Below, one piece after another: positions 23,385 through 36,129 of a stretch of DNA of 64,000 bases (the first letter of the stretch is position 1; each line of letters begins with the position of its first letter). The notes beneath the pieces are model-generated. The model had not been told where the DNA came from. It saw only the letters and a program-made list of their open reading frames with translations, and searched no databases. Source of the DNA: Amblyomma americanum (lineage: Eukaryota; Arthropoda; Arachnida; Ixodida; Ixodidae); NCBI RefSeq assembly GCF_052857255.1, contig NC_135498.1:162092124-162156123 (forward strand), written 5' to 3'. The position numbers and the translations under genes are program-made.

Positions 23385-25980
23385 ATAATTCTCAGCTGAG
23401 AGGAAAACTGTTGGTGACACCTAAATGAGCGATTTCAGATGCTCTCAGCAAAATCTGTATCAGAACACTACAACAGGAACTTCAGCACAAGTTCTTTTTG
23501 CGGAGTGCCGGATACAGTGACCGAAACTAAAGTTTTGCTGCGCGACCACAGCGCTATGCTTCTCCTATAGCGGTTGAGCGGAATTCTGAGCCGCTGATCG
23601 GGAGCTACGGCGCCATGGTGCGATCACTGGCCGTTTTGCGCGCGTCCGCGAGCTTTCTCTCTCCCTGTGCAGAAAGAAAGTGCCAACTCGATGGACACAT
23701 GCGCCGTTGTGCCGAGCAGCACGCGGCAGCCGGAGTAGGTCTGCGCATGCGCGAGCCGATATCTCTCCGCTATATGTCTGGCGCTTGGGCTATACGCGCC
23801 CTGGCGCATCGGAAGTGCGGGTCGGTTAAAAACAATCGGACGACCACGGGGCTCTCTGCGACTCTTTATGGCTTGAAGCACCCCTCACAAAATAACTTTT
23901 GAACTTCAGTTCACGCCTTGTTGACCTCTTGTTTAATCAGCTGGAAAACAACATGAACCCAATGTATGTTGAGCCTACTCAGCATCTGCTAAACAAAAAT
24001 TTCGTTGTTTATACAAACGTAGTCCATATCGGAGAATAAGTTTAATTTCAGCTTGAAAAGTTCTTACAGAACATACAAATCGTATATTTAGGTCCATAGG
24101 TGCATAAGCTGAAAAGTGGAAATGGACTCCTTACAAAGAGTTTCTGATAGGAGAAGTACTCCTCTGCATTGCATATTTCAATAGATTAGGGGGCGATCTC
24201 ACATAAATAACAAGCTACGCGTAAATTGAATATGTTGTGATAGTTATAAGCACTGTGGAACATGACAATGTTCTGTGTTAACACGTGACATCATCTAACT
24301 GTTCATAACGAGCGGGTTTCTTCGATAGAGAATATCTTGTTTCTTGCATAATAGTTCTCGGCTTTCGAAATCCTGCGGAAGCTCACCCATTAGTATTTTT
24401 CTAGCTAACTGCTATTCAGACATTGTATTGACAAGCCTTAGATACTTTAAATTCAGTTAAGCTAAGACTGCGTGATTAGGAAAAAGACAACATTAAAAGA
24501 AGCGATTACACCATCACGCGTGCGCTAGCATTGTGTTCCATGCCTCTTCTCCATGCCCTACTCGCCCAGTTTTACCCTTCCTCGAAATGAACCAACTAGC
24601 TCGCAAGAACGTTCTACTGCAGGTTTAGTTCTGTTTTCGGCTTTTTTTGGTGGCTCTGTGAACAGCAAATTACCAGAGGTTGGCTCATGATGACGACGAT
24701 GTGAATAACAACGTTTTCTATGGTCGCCAGGGAAATGAAGCAGATCACGCATGATCTACTTGCACGATTTCTCTTAGCGCCTTCTGCATCACAATAGCGA
24801 GTGAGCAAAACCAGCAGGCTATTGACAATAGTCATGGCGATTTTAACAAATTTATTTTTGAACGTAGTCAACACATAATTTATTGTGTGCTTTCTGTTGA
24901 CTCATGTTGAAATATGTTGAATTGTGGCAGTCATAAGCCTAACTAAATTAAATCAGGACTAACTTTGACTTGTATCGTGTAAACAGAACCTGTATCACTA
25001 TGCATATTAAGAATGCATGCAGCACCTGTTAAGAATGTGGTAAACCGCTCAGACTATTTTCTTCCACAGGAAAAAGTGCCAGTGGTGCACATGCTCTTTC
25101 AGGTATGCCCTCTTTGGAGGATTGGTACGCGCTTTCATAAAAAGGGTGCTTAATTTCTGTTTATTTTCAATTAATGTCTTCAGTTAACAGAACGTTCCAT
25201 GTGATGTTGATTACTTATGCTACACTTAAAATAGATAAATAGTAACAGTAATAACTAATACAACTTTGCTGATCAGAAGGCAACAACCTGCGCAGATACG
25301 GACACCCCTGTGTAGGAGTATATAAGGGTGACGCTGATATAGCGCCTAAGATGAAGTTGTGAACTAATGGTCAGTTCATGTCATAGCCTCGTGTGAAGTA
25401 CTGTTCCATGCTCTTTATCTGATGGTTATATGGGCGAGAGTGTATTTATTTATGTATGCATAAATACATACACCTATTTAAGCATCTATTTATGTAGGCA
25501 CAAATACAAGCACACACACGTGTGTTGTTTGTGTGTGTAGCAATATACGACTGGGGCTGCCAGCGTCACGTTAACGCGAAATTGCCGCAATAAATGTGAA
25601 TATACCGCCGAAAATTGCATCGGTAGGTTGTCTATCTGATGCTATGTATTCCTAACAATTTGTTTACCACAGCCGAGATTCAGAATAATTTGTTTAATCA
25701 CCTCAGTAATTTCAACATGACAGCAATGCAGAAATTGTGCTGAGAATGCTCAACTCTAGCACAGTGGCCACTTTTCTGTTGACATTCTACGCTGCCTCAA
25801 CAATCGACCAACGCAACACTTTCCTGGTCTCAACATGAATTCAAGATAGCATGTAGAGTCCGCTCGGAACTTCATTACGTCTTCAACCAGCATTTTTGTA
25901 AGGGTCTTTCAGGTTCCCCCAACTTTTCTTGGAATCCTTTCAGCTCCCCAACTTCTGTTAATGGCTCGACATTCATTCAG
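23385..25980. other. No recognisable gene
   Basis: Short open frames only. A GC-rich patch at 23600..23860 is open on both strands but shows no motif. 25440..25540 holds TATTTATGTATGCATAAATAC-like near-repeats and a CACACACGTGTGTTG palindromic patch. Confidence 0.45.
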
Positions 25981-25987
25981 TCGGCTT

Positions 25988-26413
25988 AAGGAGGAGAGCG
26001 AGTCAGCACCAGGAGCATGCCCCCCTCGACGCCCTGTCTTGGGGAGGGGAGCGAGTCAGCACTAAGAGCATGCTCCCTCGACGCCCTGGCTTGAGAAGGG
26101 GAGCGAGTCAGCAGCAGGAGCATGCCCCCTCGACGCCCTGTCTTGAGGAGGGGAGCGAGTCAGCACTAAGAGCATGCTCCCTCGACGCCCTGGCTTGAGA
26201 AGGGGAGCGAGTCAGCACCAGGAGCATGCCCCCCTCGACGCCCTGGCTTGAGAAGGGGAGCGAGTCAGCACTAGGAGCATGCCCCCCTCGACGCCCTGGC
26301 TTGAGAAGGGGAGCGAGTCATCACCATGAGCAGGCCCCCCTCGACGCCCTGGGTTGAGGAGGGGAGCGAGTCAGAACCAGGAACATGCCTCCCCCCCCCC
26401 CCCCCTCGACGCC
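25988..26413. repeat. Minisatellite, eight units of 52-54 bp
   Basis: Each unit reads approximately GGGGAGCGAGTCAGCACYAR, then GAGCATGC, a C-run, and TCGACGCCCTGGCTTG. Units 2 and 4 share CACTAAGAGCATGCTCC while 1 and 3 have the other variant, so the first four form two dimers. The last unit has an expanded C-run. No stable reading frame is kept across units. Confidence 0.95.
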
Positions 26414-26740
26414 CGTCGCGGCACGACCTGGGTGCACAGGCGCTGCGTGCGTACGGCTAGGAAGTGTTCTTCTAGTTGCCGTTTTACGCTAGTCTCCTCG
26501 CGGGTGCTGCGATTGTGAGCGGATGCTTGACGGCTGCACAGTGCACCGGTTATGCTTAGTTATGGCCAGTTTTATAGATGACAAGCCAGCTTGCCTTAAA
26601 TGACGAATTCGCTTGCAGGTGTATGTGCTGTCATCAAAAATGTACGGGCATGGCCGGAATCGTTCAATTCAGGTGAATTATTGGTGCAGTATAGGGCGGT
26701 GCAGTGTTAATTAGAAAGTAATACTAGTGATCAATCGCCT

Positions 26741-26979
26741 GTGGGTACTGGAGGGTGCGCTGGTGGACCATTAATTTATGTGCACTTATTCGGCCGACAC
26801 CATACAGATTGGCTGCGCGTACAACTGCGAAGGCGAAGGTGGCAGACGCATTTCCACATATTAACTAGAATGGTATCGTACGCATGCGGTAGCAGTGTGG
26901 CTCTGCAGATTAGTCCGCGGACTGTAGACCTCAGGCTGCCGCGCAATAGCGTTACGTGCCCTGTCGGTGCGCATCAAAG
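26741..26979 (+). CDS. Possible 5' exon, weak
   Basis: An open frame of about 80 codons ends exactly at a consensus donor (CAAAG then GTGAGT at 26980). The peptide has no recognised domain. Direction and splice site are the only support, so this could be a non-coding first exon or chance. Confidence 0.2.
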
Positions 26980-27564
26980 GTGAGTCGTGCCAATGGTTTT
27001 TTTCAGTTTAATGACCCAAGGCTGTAGTAGATTGTCGGCACAGCCGTTTTTGATGGCTACGGATGAACAGATATTTTTCATATATTCATTATAAATACGC
27101 CATTTACGGTAACTAAGACTCTACGGCAGAAGCGGCTAGTGAAGTGCGACACGGTAGAAACGGCAGTGCGTTACCATATTGGTTATATCAGTCGTACACC
27201 CGTGCTGAAACTAACTTCCTAAAATGGATTCATTAGCGCGCACCCACATAGCGAAATGTGGTTTCGCATTTCGCACAAATCGAAGTGCGGCGAGATCCGA
27301 CCTGCGACATCAGGGTGAGCATCCTAGTGACAAAGCTATTGAAACTCCACACAAAGACAAAAGAAAAAAATACAGGAAGGCGTGACCAGCACATCAAGCA
27401 CAAAAGCTGAGCGAGCTGAGCAAGCACAATAAGAATACATGAAAAAAAGCGTTACCGCATTCTTGCTGCAGTTTCGTTCGAAGGAAGCGCAGCTGTAATT
27501 TAGTTTTCGCTTCATACATCATGTGGTTATTCACTCTCGACAGAGAACTAGGCATGACAAGAGA

Positions 27565-27760
27565 GAGAAAAGTGGTAGAAGAAAGGCAGAGAGGTTAACC
27601 AGTAAAATGTTCCGGTTGGCTACCCTGCACTGGGGGAGAGGGATGAGGGGGCATAAAAGAATAAGAAGTAGAAAAAGACGGGCCGTAGCAAGCACGACAG
27701 GTAATGACACAGGCACTGTAAGTCATAGGCCACCGCAGCTGTAGCCTGCACACCTTGAAG
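27565..27760 (-). mobile_element. LINE 3' tail, copy A
   Basis: This is a pyrimidine-rich 3' end containing TAGCCAACCGG and GGTTAACCTCTCTGCC. The same end is found after ORF2 remnants at 32940 and 44740 on the minus strand and at 40870 on the plus strand. Confidence 0.65.
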
Positions 27761-27839
27761 GCTTCCGACTGCTGCGATCTGAGTGGAACAGATCGAGGGC
27801 CCTCCATCCCAAAGCAGCGCAGACGTTTCAGCGCCAAGA

Positions 27840-29405
27840 AAGGCTGCTTGCCATTGAGGCTGATAATGTTGACGACAACGTAAGCATCGGAGTTCTCGGA
27901 AGGCTGAGGCTGGGGGTTGCGTTGTGCCAGCTATTGGACAACTCCAAGCACTGGATTGAACAAATCCAGCATCGCAGTACATTCTGTGCAGCTGGTATGT
28001 GCATGCTGGAAAGCCGCGCACGCATGGCATACACCATTGGCTTTAGCATTGAAATTACTTGCTAGTCTGCGACCTGGTCCGGGTTCTGACCTACTACCCG
28101 ACCAGCAGTAGGCTCAACACATTGGGTGCGCGGTGCTGGGGTGTGTTCTGGGTGCTTCGGGAGCGATGGCCGAGTCACTTGGCGGTCCCGGTCTTGGACA
28201 GGAGTTGGGAGTTGTGCTTGATTTGCAATCGGCTCGGGACTCTGAGTATACAATACCTTCTTGGTCACTGCGGGTATGTGTAGCTCAGCCAGGGATGGCC
28301 AAGGCCCGTCCGCGACAACCGTCTGTGCCTCGCCAGTCATATTGCTCCCAATCATTAAAGTAGTATGCGGAGGGGGAGGACAAGTTGCGGAAATTCTTGA
28401 ACGATCCTTTCCAATGCTTGCTACACTTTTAGAAGGTCTGTGACGAGGGCGACGTCGTCGTCGCACCTTAGCGGCAGCTTCTCTGTGCGTGGAATTGTCT
28501 CTTGTCATTTTAGTATCGCCCTTTCCTTTTTCAGGCGAGGACAATCTTTTGAGGCAGCGTCATGAGGGCCGCGGCAACTGGCACACGTAAGGACTGTTGC
28601 CCGGCAAGAATCGCCGCTGTGTGGCTGAGTGCACCGTGGGCACACGATGGAGAAATTGCGCACGCTACTCACTGTCCTATCTTCATGCATTTCCGGCACT
28701 GGAGAGGCTTCGGGACAAAAGGCCTAACTGCATGCCGAAAGTGCCCAACCTTCACGTACTTCGGAATGCAGTCGCCTTGGAAGGTCAACTTCATGCACTT
28801 TGTCCTCCCAAGGCGCTCAGCTTGCAGTATGGCTACACCCTCGGTAGCTGGTTGAATCAAAACGGGCAGATCAGAGTCGCGGATGGCTACGTCGACGTCG
28901 TAAATGACTCCTGCCGTAGTGCCACTGCCCAGAAGGACATGGGAACGAACACTGATGCCGCCGAACGTTCTGATGTTGCTCAAATTCTCAAGCGCGTTCC
29001 GGTTCATGACATCAATGGCGACGACATTCCTAAAACGATTCAACATCACATCTTTAATTGCTCCCGGGGCTCGAGCCTCCAGGAACGCAGACATGGCTTG
29101 CCTATTGTTGTGGTTGAGATTGTCGGTGGGAGTCTCTGGCACAGGTAGGATAGTATGTGCCGATGATCCTCGCTCCGTAGTTATCGTGGACGTACTCGAC
29201 GACGACCAGTCCTTACCTTTGCGAAATCTCCGTTTGGCCTTCTTGCTTAGGACTCTGATGAAGTCGTTGTCAGCCGAAGAGTCATCACTGGTGGCTGAGT
29301 ACTAAACGGTGGCCTGGCTGCTTGCGTCATTCGGGAGGCCAAGACGTGCCTCTGGGCGGCAGCAGCTGACCGACCGGACTTAAGTTCAACAGCGTTCACT
29401 TCCAT
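27840..29405 (-). pseudogene. LINE ORF1 (gag-like protein with zinc knuckles), copy A
   Basis: The minus strand starts at MEVNAVELKSG (29405). It continues through an RNA-binding-like core (MSAFLEARAPGAIKDV, KLTFQGDC, VGHFRHAVRPFVP) to CCHC zinc knuckles: CRKCMKIG, then CPRCTQPHSGDSC and CASCRGPHDAASKDC. An Arg/Pro-rich tail and a VLRCW.IQCLEL-like end follow near 27950. Frame changes at about 28680 (inside the first knuckle) and 28540 break it. Such proteins coat LINE RNA. The usual downstream ORF2 is absent here: the tail of the family follows directly at 27565. Confidence 0.8.
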
Positions 29406-29409
29406 CACC

Positions 29410-31190
29410 GTCACCAAAAAAGAAACACTGGTTTCATTATAATGTCGTAAAACATAAAAAAATTGAATAGGCGAAGGGCCGGCGTTCTGGTCTAGAGTCA
29501 CTTCATCGTCTGCTTCCCTAGGCGCGAGAAGAACAACGCTGTTTTGGGCAGTTTGCTTCAAGCCGCTCACGCCAGCTGACGCCGCAAGCACGAGAGCGCG
29601 CGCAAAATAATTTTGGACAACAGTGTCCAAGCGCAAGAAGAACGCTCGAGCGGGCGCGCTGTTCTTTCATAAAGGCTTCGAAGAGGGCAAAGCGCGCCCG
29701 TACGCGAAGCAAGTTTCTCATATCGGCGTCAAGAGCGAGCCCGAAACAACGAGCGCGCGAGCGTAAAACAAGTTCGTTTTGTGAGCAGACACGCGCAGGT
29801 CAATAGGGGAGCTCGTCGTCCTGCCCGATCAACTACGAGTAGTCGCTCGGACAGGGAGCTGTTCACTGGCGTCGGCAGCGCCCTCTTGCCCAGGTTTTGT
29901 TCGCTATATTGTGCCATCACATAGGCCAGCATTTGCCAACTTAATGCATGTTCATTCTCATGGTATGTTCATGAGTTCACACGCAAAATTAGTGCCATGC
30001 CTAGACGCATGAGTAGATGGCAGCTGCGGGATCAATCCACGTCGGCCACCTCGGCGCAGTGAGTACGTAATGATTTCCTCTCAATTCTTGATATTGCCCT
30101 AGCACACAATATCGTAGACAAGAGAAGGGACGCGTAAAGCTCTAGAGATGGTTTTGTTTCCTTCAAGCCAAGTCGGAGCACTTTGGAGCGAAAGCTGGCG
30201 CTGACAGAGTTGTCACAGTGCGCTGCGCGTCCCAGGAGGATCGCTACCTCCGACGACATCTTCCCTTTCTGGGGCCCCGGACCCTCTTGAACAGCAGACT
30301 GTATCACGCCTGAAATCTCCCGGTGTCGGGGGCCAAGGCTCATTATAGATCAGCCTGGCCGCCATATTTAAGCGTTCAACTGGTCAAGCACTCCCCTCCC
30401 CTCGGCAAGAGTGGCAGTGATGACGGCCAGAGAACGAAAGGCCCAGGCTGGTGGGAAAATGCAGGGGAAGACGGGAAATGCAGCAATTGTCAGTGCTGAG
30501 AGGAGGGCGAGGGAGACGCTCCTGCCTGAAAAGAGGGATCGCCGAAATGGACGTAAAAAAACGAGAAAAATATAGCCAGTCAGTCTGGGTGACGAGAAGG
30601 TCCGAGACAAGACCGCTGGCAGTCGGACCTCTGACACCGAAGCGGCCAAGCCTTCGGGGCGGAAAACAAGTGTGAGCGAACAAACAAGGTGGCGGAAGAG
30701 GAGGAGCACAGGCTGGGAGGTTGCCCACTCGGCAACCCCTCCGTTCCTTCTGAGGAAGCCTCCGGCCCCTACGCAGCAGCATGTAAGCTTGGACAGCCCA
30801 GCCTCTGCATTATGTCCTCATTAACATGTATTTCTCCAATATACTTGTTTTGTTCTAGATCAAACGGTGCCCCTTGGCCTCTCCGTCCCGCGTGGACCCG
30901 CGCAGTATGTAGGGTCCTCGCAGAATAAACACGGCAATGTAGCAAATTGCATGCGCGTGGTATGCTTGGAGTTTGATAATAGTAAATAGGAAGTGAATTC
31001 TAAAAAGCGGCAACCAGCAGGAGCTATTATGAACAATGAAAAAACTTAAGGTGACGGAGATTATCAACTTTTGTGAAGAGCGGGGCGTTACTACGTCTCG
31101 CAAATTGAATGAATAGAATACGTCGCGAAAATAGAAGGACATTTTTAACGTCCAGCGCAGGGGGTAACGGTTTTAGCGGCTTATAGCACC
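29410..31190. other. Possible LINE 5' region and unclassified GC-rich DNA
   Basis: 29410..29960 may be the 5' untranslated part of the LINE copy A. 30360..30960 is GC-rich, has a TATTTAAG stretch near 30366 and an AATAAA near 30925, and could be a decayed LTR. Neither is certain, and no protein domain was recognised. Confidence 0.3.
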
Positions 31191-31199
31191 TGGAATGAC

Positions 31200-32010
31200 A
31201 GTCATACTGGAAAAAATGAAGGAAAAGCCGAAAGGCTTCAACGCCATGAGCGCTGCTTGTTCGACGAGATTGTAAAGAAATAGCTCATGTGGAGGCAGGA
31301 GCAGCACGAAAAGGAGTTTGCACGCGTACGAAAATTGGCATAGCTGGAGCTTGAAAGCCATGAGACGAGTATGGAAATGCATGAAACATTATGTCAATGG
31401 CAAGGGGATAATTGTCGGCGCTTGAAAGACAGGCGGTGACCTTTCGCCATTGCCCCAGCATATGGCTAACTATTTAGCGTCATTTGAGCGCGACTGTCAG
31501 AAGAGTTGCATCGAGAGAGGTAGCTGTGGGCAGAAGTTAGCGCTTGTTTCTAGCGAAACGTCTGTCGTGATCAAGCGAATGTTAGATGGCGGCGTGGAGA
31601 ACTGCGATGAGCTCGAAGGCTTTTTCAGTGATAAGATGCCGGTGGTCACTGCTGGATCTCCGAAACAGTACCAGTACAAAAAGAACATTCACCATTCGTA
31701 ATTAACATTTTCTGCGAGCTGGACCCCAGTATATCAGGATGGACTAAGAGCGAGAAGTTTCAGACGAACGTGACGATGTGACCGAGTGCACACCAGTGGA
31801 GAAACTGTGTCATTACGCAATATAAAAGGACGCGTCGCTTGTGGACGGTGTCTCCGGTATCTCCACAGCCGTTTCACTGATTTACGCCTTGAATTTAATA
31901 TCTGAAACAGCAGCATCTTTGAATGAAGCACCATTGGAATTTGAAGTTACAGAGGTTTCGCTTGTTGGAAATGCAGGGAAGCTGACAGGACGGGTAGCTT
32001 GAATTTTGTT
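31200..32010 (+). pseudogene. Ty3/gypsy-like gag remnant
   Basis: The frame at 31450..31701 encodes MANYLASFERDCQKS, QKLALVSSETSVVI and FSDKMPV. This resembles the gag core of tick gypsy-like elements, in which a Phe-Glu-Arg helix and a LLP-type segment recur. Upstream (31210..31390) a charged coiled-coil-like stretch appears after correcting stops, and 31825..32010 is another open but shifted stretch (SLVDGVSGISTAVSLI). Stops and frameshifts make it inactive. No zinc knuckle, protease or pol follows. Confidence 0.5.
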
Positions 32011-32939
32011 ATCAGCAGCAGGCGCGTCAATTGCAGCTTGCGAGGGATAAAGGCAAGCAACGGGGTGACGTAAAAAGGCCCCTTTGACGGGCACGAAGCA
32101 GAACATTATCACACGGAGGAGATTGAATGGTCACTAATGAAAATGGAGGAGCTCGAGAACTTCGGCTTAACAAAACGGACCCATATCGAGGATGAGGACG
32201 CTGGGCAGACATCCGCTTGTGAGCACTGCGGCCAGCGATGCGAGTGAAGCCGCTACCTTTCGTACCATTGCGTGCTCAGTCACATCCCCAAAAGAAGTAG
32301 CGCTAGCGGGAATGTTGCGATTGGGAGTAAGGGTGTCAACCATTCGCATTTGGCTGAAACGCGTCAGAAGCATGGAGAGAGCTGCCAGATTTCGTTCATA
32401 TTAGGCGAGAACATACATTCACCAGCCCATGAAGATAGCCGAGGTGCCGGACGACATTGTAGAAAAGAGCTTTCTTGACAGCATCTGGACTGTAGACTGT
32501 AGGGAAAAAAGAGGACAAAAGTGCACAAGCAGACACATAAAGGAGGAAGTAAGCACGAGATACCTGCCACCACCAGAAGGCGAAAGGCAAGCACGAGAAA
32601 GAAGTTTGCCACGGAAAAAAGTGCAGTGATAGGCACAAGAAAAGGTGCTGCTACTAAAAGGACACAAAAGGGAAGGCCAGTAAAGACACTAGCTACCATC
32701 GGAAGCGCCAGCGTCATCAGTAAAATGTCAGCTGCAAAGATGAGATTTGTGAGGTAAGGCTACCGGCCGCTTGATGTCAGTGACGAAGAAACTCGTATAC
32801 ATCTCGTATACATCTGCCGATTGTGCGCTACACAGAAACATTTACAGTCTACCTTCCATTCCAAAGCTTCGTGGTTAGAAAGTCCCCAAGCACGTAACCA
32901 CCTGTAAGAGTCAGAACTGAATGTGGGATAAAAGCATGC

Positions 32940-34560
32940 GCGAGATGAAATAGTGAGAGAGAAACAGAAGGTCGGAATGGCAGAGAGATTAACTAAGCGA
33001 TGCCCAATATGCTACCCAACACGTGGGGAGGGGAACAAATCGAATAAAAAGGAGGGAATGAGCGGCAACGAAATGGGTTTTTCATGTGTCCATCGACCAC
33101 TTTTGTAAGAGGACAGAGGGCGCACAAATAAACCTCAAAGTATATAGTCGAGAACTCAGCCCCGAGTCATTTAAGAACCTCAGGAGCGCTTTCACCGCTT
33201 TCTTGTGTGATGAAGGTTTAGACCAAGGCCCCAGAATCATGGTTTCTGTAAGAGGACGAGAGTCCAAGCGCCGGAGTGTAGCAGCTAGGAAGGCACGCTT
33301 TCGGTCAAAACAAGGACAGTCACAGAGTAGGTGCCCGATCGTTTCATCGCATCCGCACTGCTCACACGCTGGAGAGTCTGCCGTTGCGATGAGATGGCAG
33401 TAGGCGGTGTGAACGCCACTCGCAGCCGCAGGCGGCACAACAGCATTGTATCAGAGCTGGGTTGGCCGGATGGTATTTGAAGTTGACGTAAGGGGTCGAA
33501 GGGGTGCGAGCGGGGTGTCCAGCCTCTAGGGGTAGACCACGACTGTACAGTCACGTTTCGGGCAAGCAGTTGAAAGTGCCTTGCTGCGTCAGCTCTCTTT
33601 AATGGTTTGCGGACAATGTTGGCTGTATCGTGAGCCGATCGAGCAGCATCGTCAGATAAGCGTTGCAAACAATGCCACTGTGACCTGGTACCGATTAGAA
33701 GATGATTGCGTGACCCTCTTCTCTTTCCTGGTGCTGCAGATACATCTCCTCTACAAGTTGCTCATGGTAAGTACGGCTCAAGGCAGGTTGAAGACATTGC
33801 AGTGCAGCCTTACAATCACAGAAAAAAGCCCATATTAGGGGTTATTGTTGAAAGATGTACGTTACCCCCGCAAGAAGTTTGGCCAATTCTGCTCCAGGAG
33901 AGGTAGTCCTATGCAAAATTTTTTGGTTAATTTTGGTCTGTCTCGCAGGAACAATCACGGCGCAAGCAGAACTAGTAGAGGTTACCGAGCAATCCGTATA
34001 GACGTTAGTGCTGTCCCAATACTCAATGTGTAGAAGGGATACTGTCACTTGCATAAGGGCTGGCGTTGATGCATTTGAATTATTCACTATCCCCGGAAAA
34101 GCAAGGTGTACACATGGGAGCCGCAGGCACCACAGTGGAGAGGGAGGTCGTTCTGCCAGGGAGAACTGTTTCGGGATGGACGACTGTTGCATTGATATTA
34201 AAATTCCAAATGCAGAATGTGGTCTCTGCAGAGGCACAGGCGAGAGGTGATGCTGTGGAATCCTTCGAAATTTCACGTATGAGCACTCGCAAGTAGTTTA
34301 GGTTCGAAATCAGGTGGTCTTTGGCGAGTGCAATGCTTCCCAGTGTTGATGCGCTCCGAGGGAGACCCAGGCATCCCCGAAGCTCATGACCCAGAACTCT
34401 CTGGAGGGCTCGCAAGTTAGAATTGCACATGTTTAAGAGTACGAGTGTACTGTATGCAAGAATGCCAGAAATAATGCTTTGTACAACTACAGTATTAATT
34501 TTAATTACGAGCCCCATGATTTTCCACCTAGAAATCGCGGTAAATGAGAGAAAGATGTTA
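32940..34560 (-). pseudogene. Non-LTR retrotransposon, 3' half (RT end, RNase H, Cys-rich tail)
   Basis: On the minus strand the order is: RT C-terminus (SIISGILAYSTLVLLNM, GHELRGCLGLPRSAST) at 34080..34517; RNase H with VYTDCSVTSTSSACAV near 34000, where the usual TDGS reads TDCS; a second RNase H part (SVPGHSGI) near 33700; and a C-terminal zinc-finger-like CEQCGCDETIGHLLCDCPCF. The family 3' tail follows at about 32940..33070. Multiple frameshifts and stops are present. It is the same family as the copies at 27565, 40530 and 44740. Confidence 0.8.
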
Positions 34561-34569
34561 GCTTTGTTT

Positions 34570-36120
34570 TTTTTTCAGTAAGGTGCATTTCAAAACCATA
34601 AAGGAAAAATCAGATTAAGCCGTACTGACACCGACAGTAAAATAATTGACAGGAAGGAACCGTCTAAGCATTTGGACAGACCGTGATATTAACGCGACGT
34701 TAAGCTGAGAGGCTTAAATCAAAGCTTATGATAGACGTGCGTTTCGCATAGAGCGCAGAGAGAAAATGGCATGCACAAAATCTGACATTTGTGCAAGCTC
34801 TCACCTGGAAAACTGTGAAGACAGAAGAAACGACCGACGGACCCACCGGGAGTGGCACGCCCGCGCCTAAATATAGAGCGAATGGCACATGAAGGTCTGC
34901 GAAAGGAAAAAATCGCCAGGCAGTGTGAGAAAAGCATTCAGCTCTTTCTGTTCCCATAAAACCTAGAACGTGAAATTCAGAGAGAGAGAGACAAGCGCAG
35001 CAACAGTAAAAGAGGCGGGTGCGATTGAAAATGGTGTTTTGACGTTCGCTTCAAGCGATTTAAACGCGAAGGCCGGCGTGCTAAGTCCTGCAGTTGAGGC
35101 CTAGCAGCCTTCGGCAATCAATTCGAGAGTGTTATACAGCTGTATTCATAGACAGCGCGGACAAAATTGATAGGCCTCATTTTGAGCTTCGGTTGCGTGC
35201 TCTCTGATTCAAAAACAATTCATCTATTTTTACTCATATCTTTCTGTGCTTGCCTTTACACCTTGTGTCGGTACTTCATAGTTCCGGTATTCCACGTGTC
35301 TCATATTTAAGAAGGAACAGTAATGGCATAGAAATGAAACAGTATTTCTATGACATTTCAGTGTTGGTGCATGCACGGATAACAGAGGTGGTGTTGGTGG
35401 TGTTGCCTCTTGATAGTCGTTTCCTCACAAGATACAGAACGATCAACAATGGCCGGTGCCCAGCTGCAAGAGCGAGAGTGTCGAACCAAGTCAAGTGGTC
35501 GTGTCCTGACGAGTGTGCACGGTGTAAGGCAAGGAACATGAAGACACCTCTTCGCGGAATGCCTGAGGGTAACATGGATTGGTCTGGCGAACGAGCACAA
35601 CGGGTATCCGAACCATGTACAAGCAACTCATCTCCCTGGAGCATTGGTAGCGGGGTTGGTGACTTGCCTGCGCCTTTTAAGTGAAAATTCTTTCCGCCGG
35701 CATCTTGTACACGACAGGTGCCAGCTCTCTTCGCTGCCCCCACGCCCGGCAGCAACCTGCTCGTACAGGCCTCCTAGTGGCCGAGGCCGGCGCGAACCGC
35801 CGCGGGAATGTCTGATGAGTCACTCTCCCGGTGTAGCGGCTGATCCAAACGTGGGTCAACCGCCGAAGGTGTAAAAAAAGTACGCCACCAGGTCGGAAGC
35901 AGAGAGAGAAAGAGAGAGACGTAGCAATCCAATCTTCGTTGTACGAGTGAGCCGTTATGCAGTCGGCCCCTGTGCTGAAACTTTGTACTCCCGCGTAAGT
36001 TTTTTGCATGCAGGAATGGCAGGAGGAGGGTATTGAAGAGCCTTAAGTAAAAATAGTGGAAAATATCTAGAGCGGGTGCACAGCTACCAGAGTCCACCAC
36101 AAAGTCACCAATAAATTCCA
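34570..36120. other. No recognisable gene
   Basis: Overlapping open frames at 35250..35760 occur on both strands without a known motif. A GGT-repeat patch lies near 35390 and an AGAGAG patch near 34980 and 35900. Confidence 0.4.
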
Positions 36121-36129
36121 GTAAGGAAG

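Noticed and set aside
25988..26413. CRISPR-like regular repeats
   Set aside because: Units of 52-54 bp abut without spacers; it is a minisatellite in eukaryotic DNA.
30368..30782. Minus-strand ORFs of 113-132 codons
   Set aside because: No motif, and several frames are open at once in a GC-rich patch.
35250..35760. Overlapping ORFs of 135-144 codons on opposite strands
   Set aside because: No recognised domain in either; mirror-open frames are expected in GC-rich stretches.
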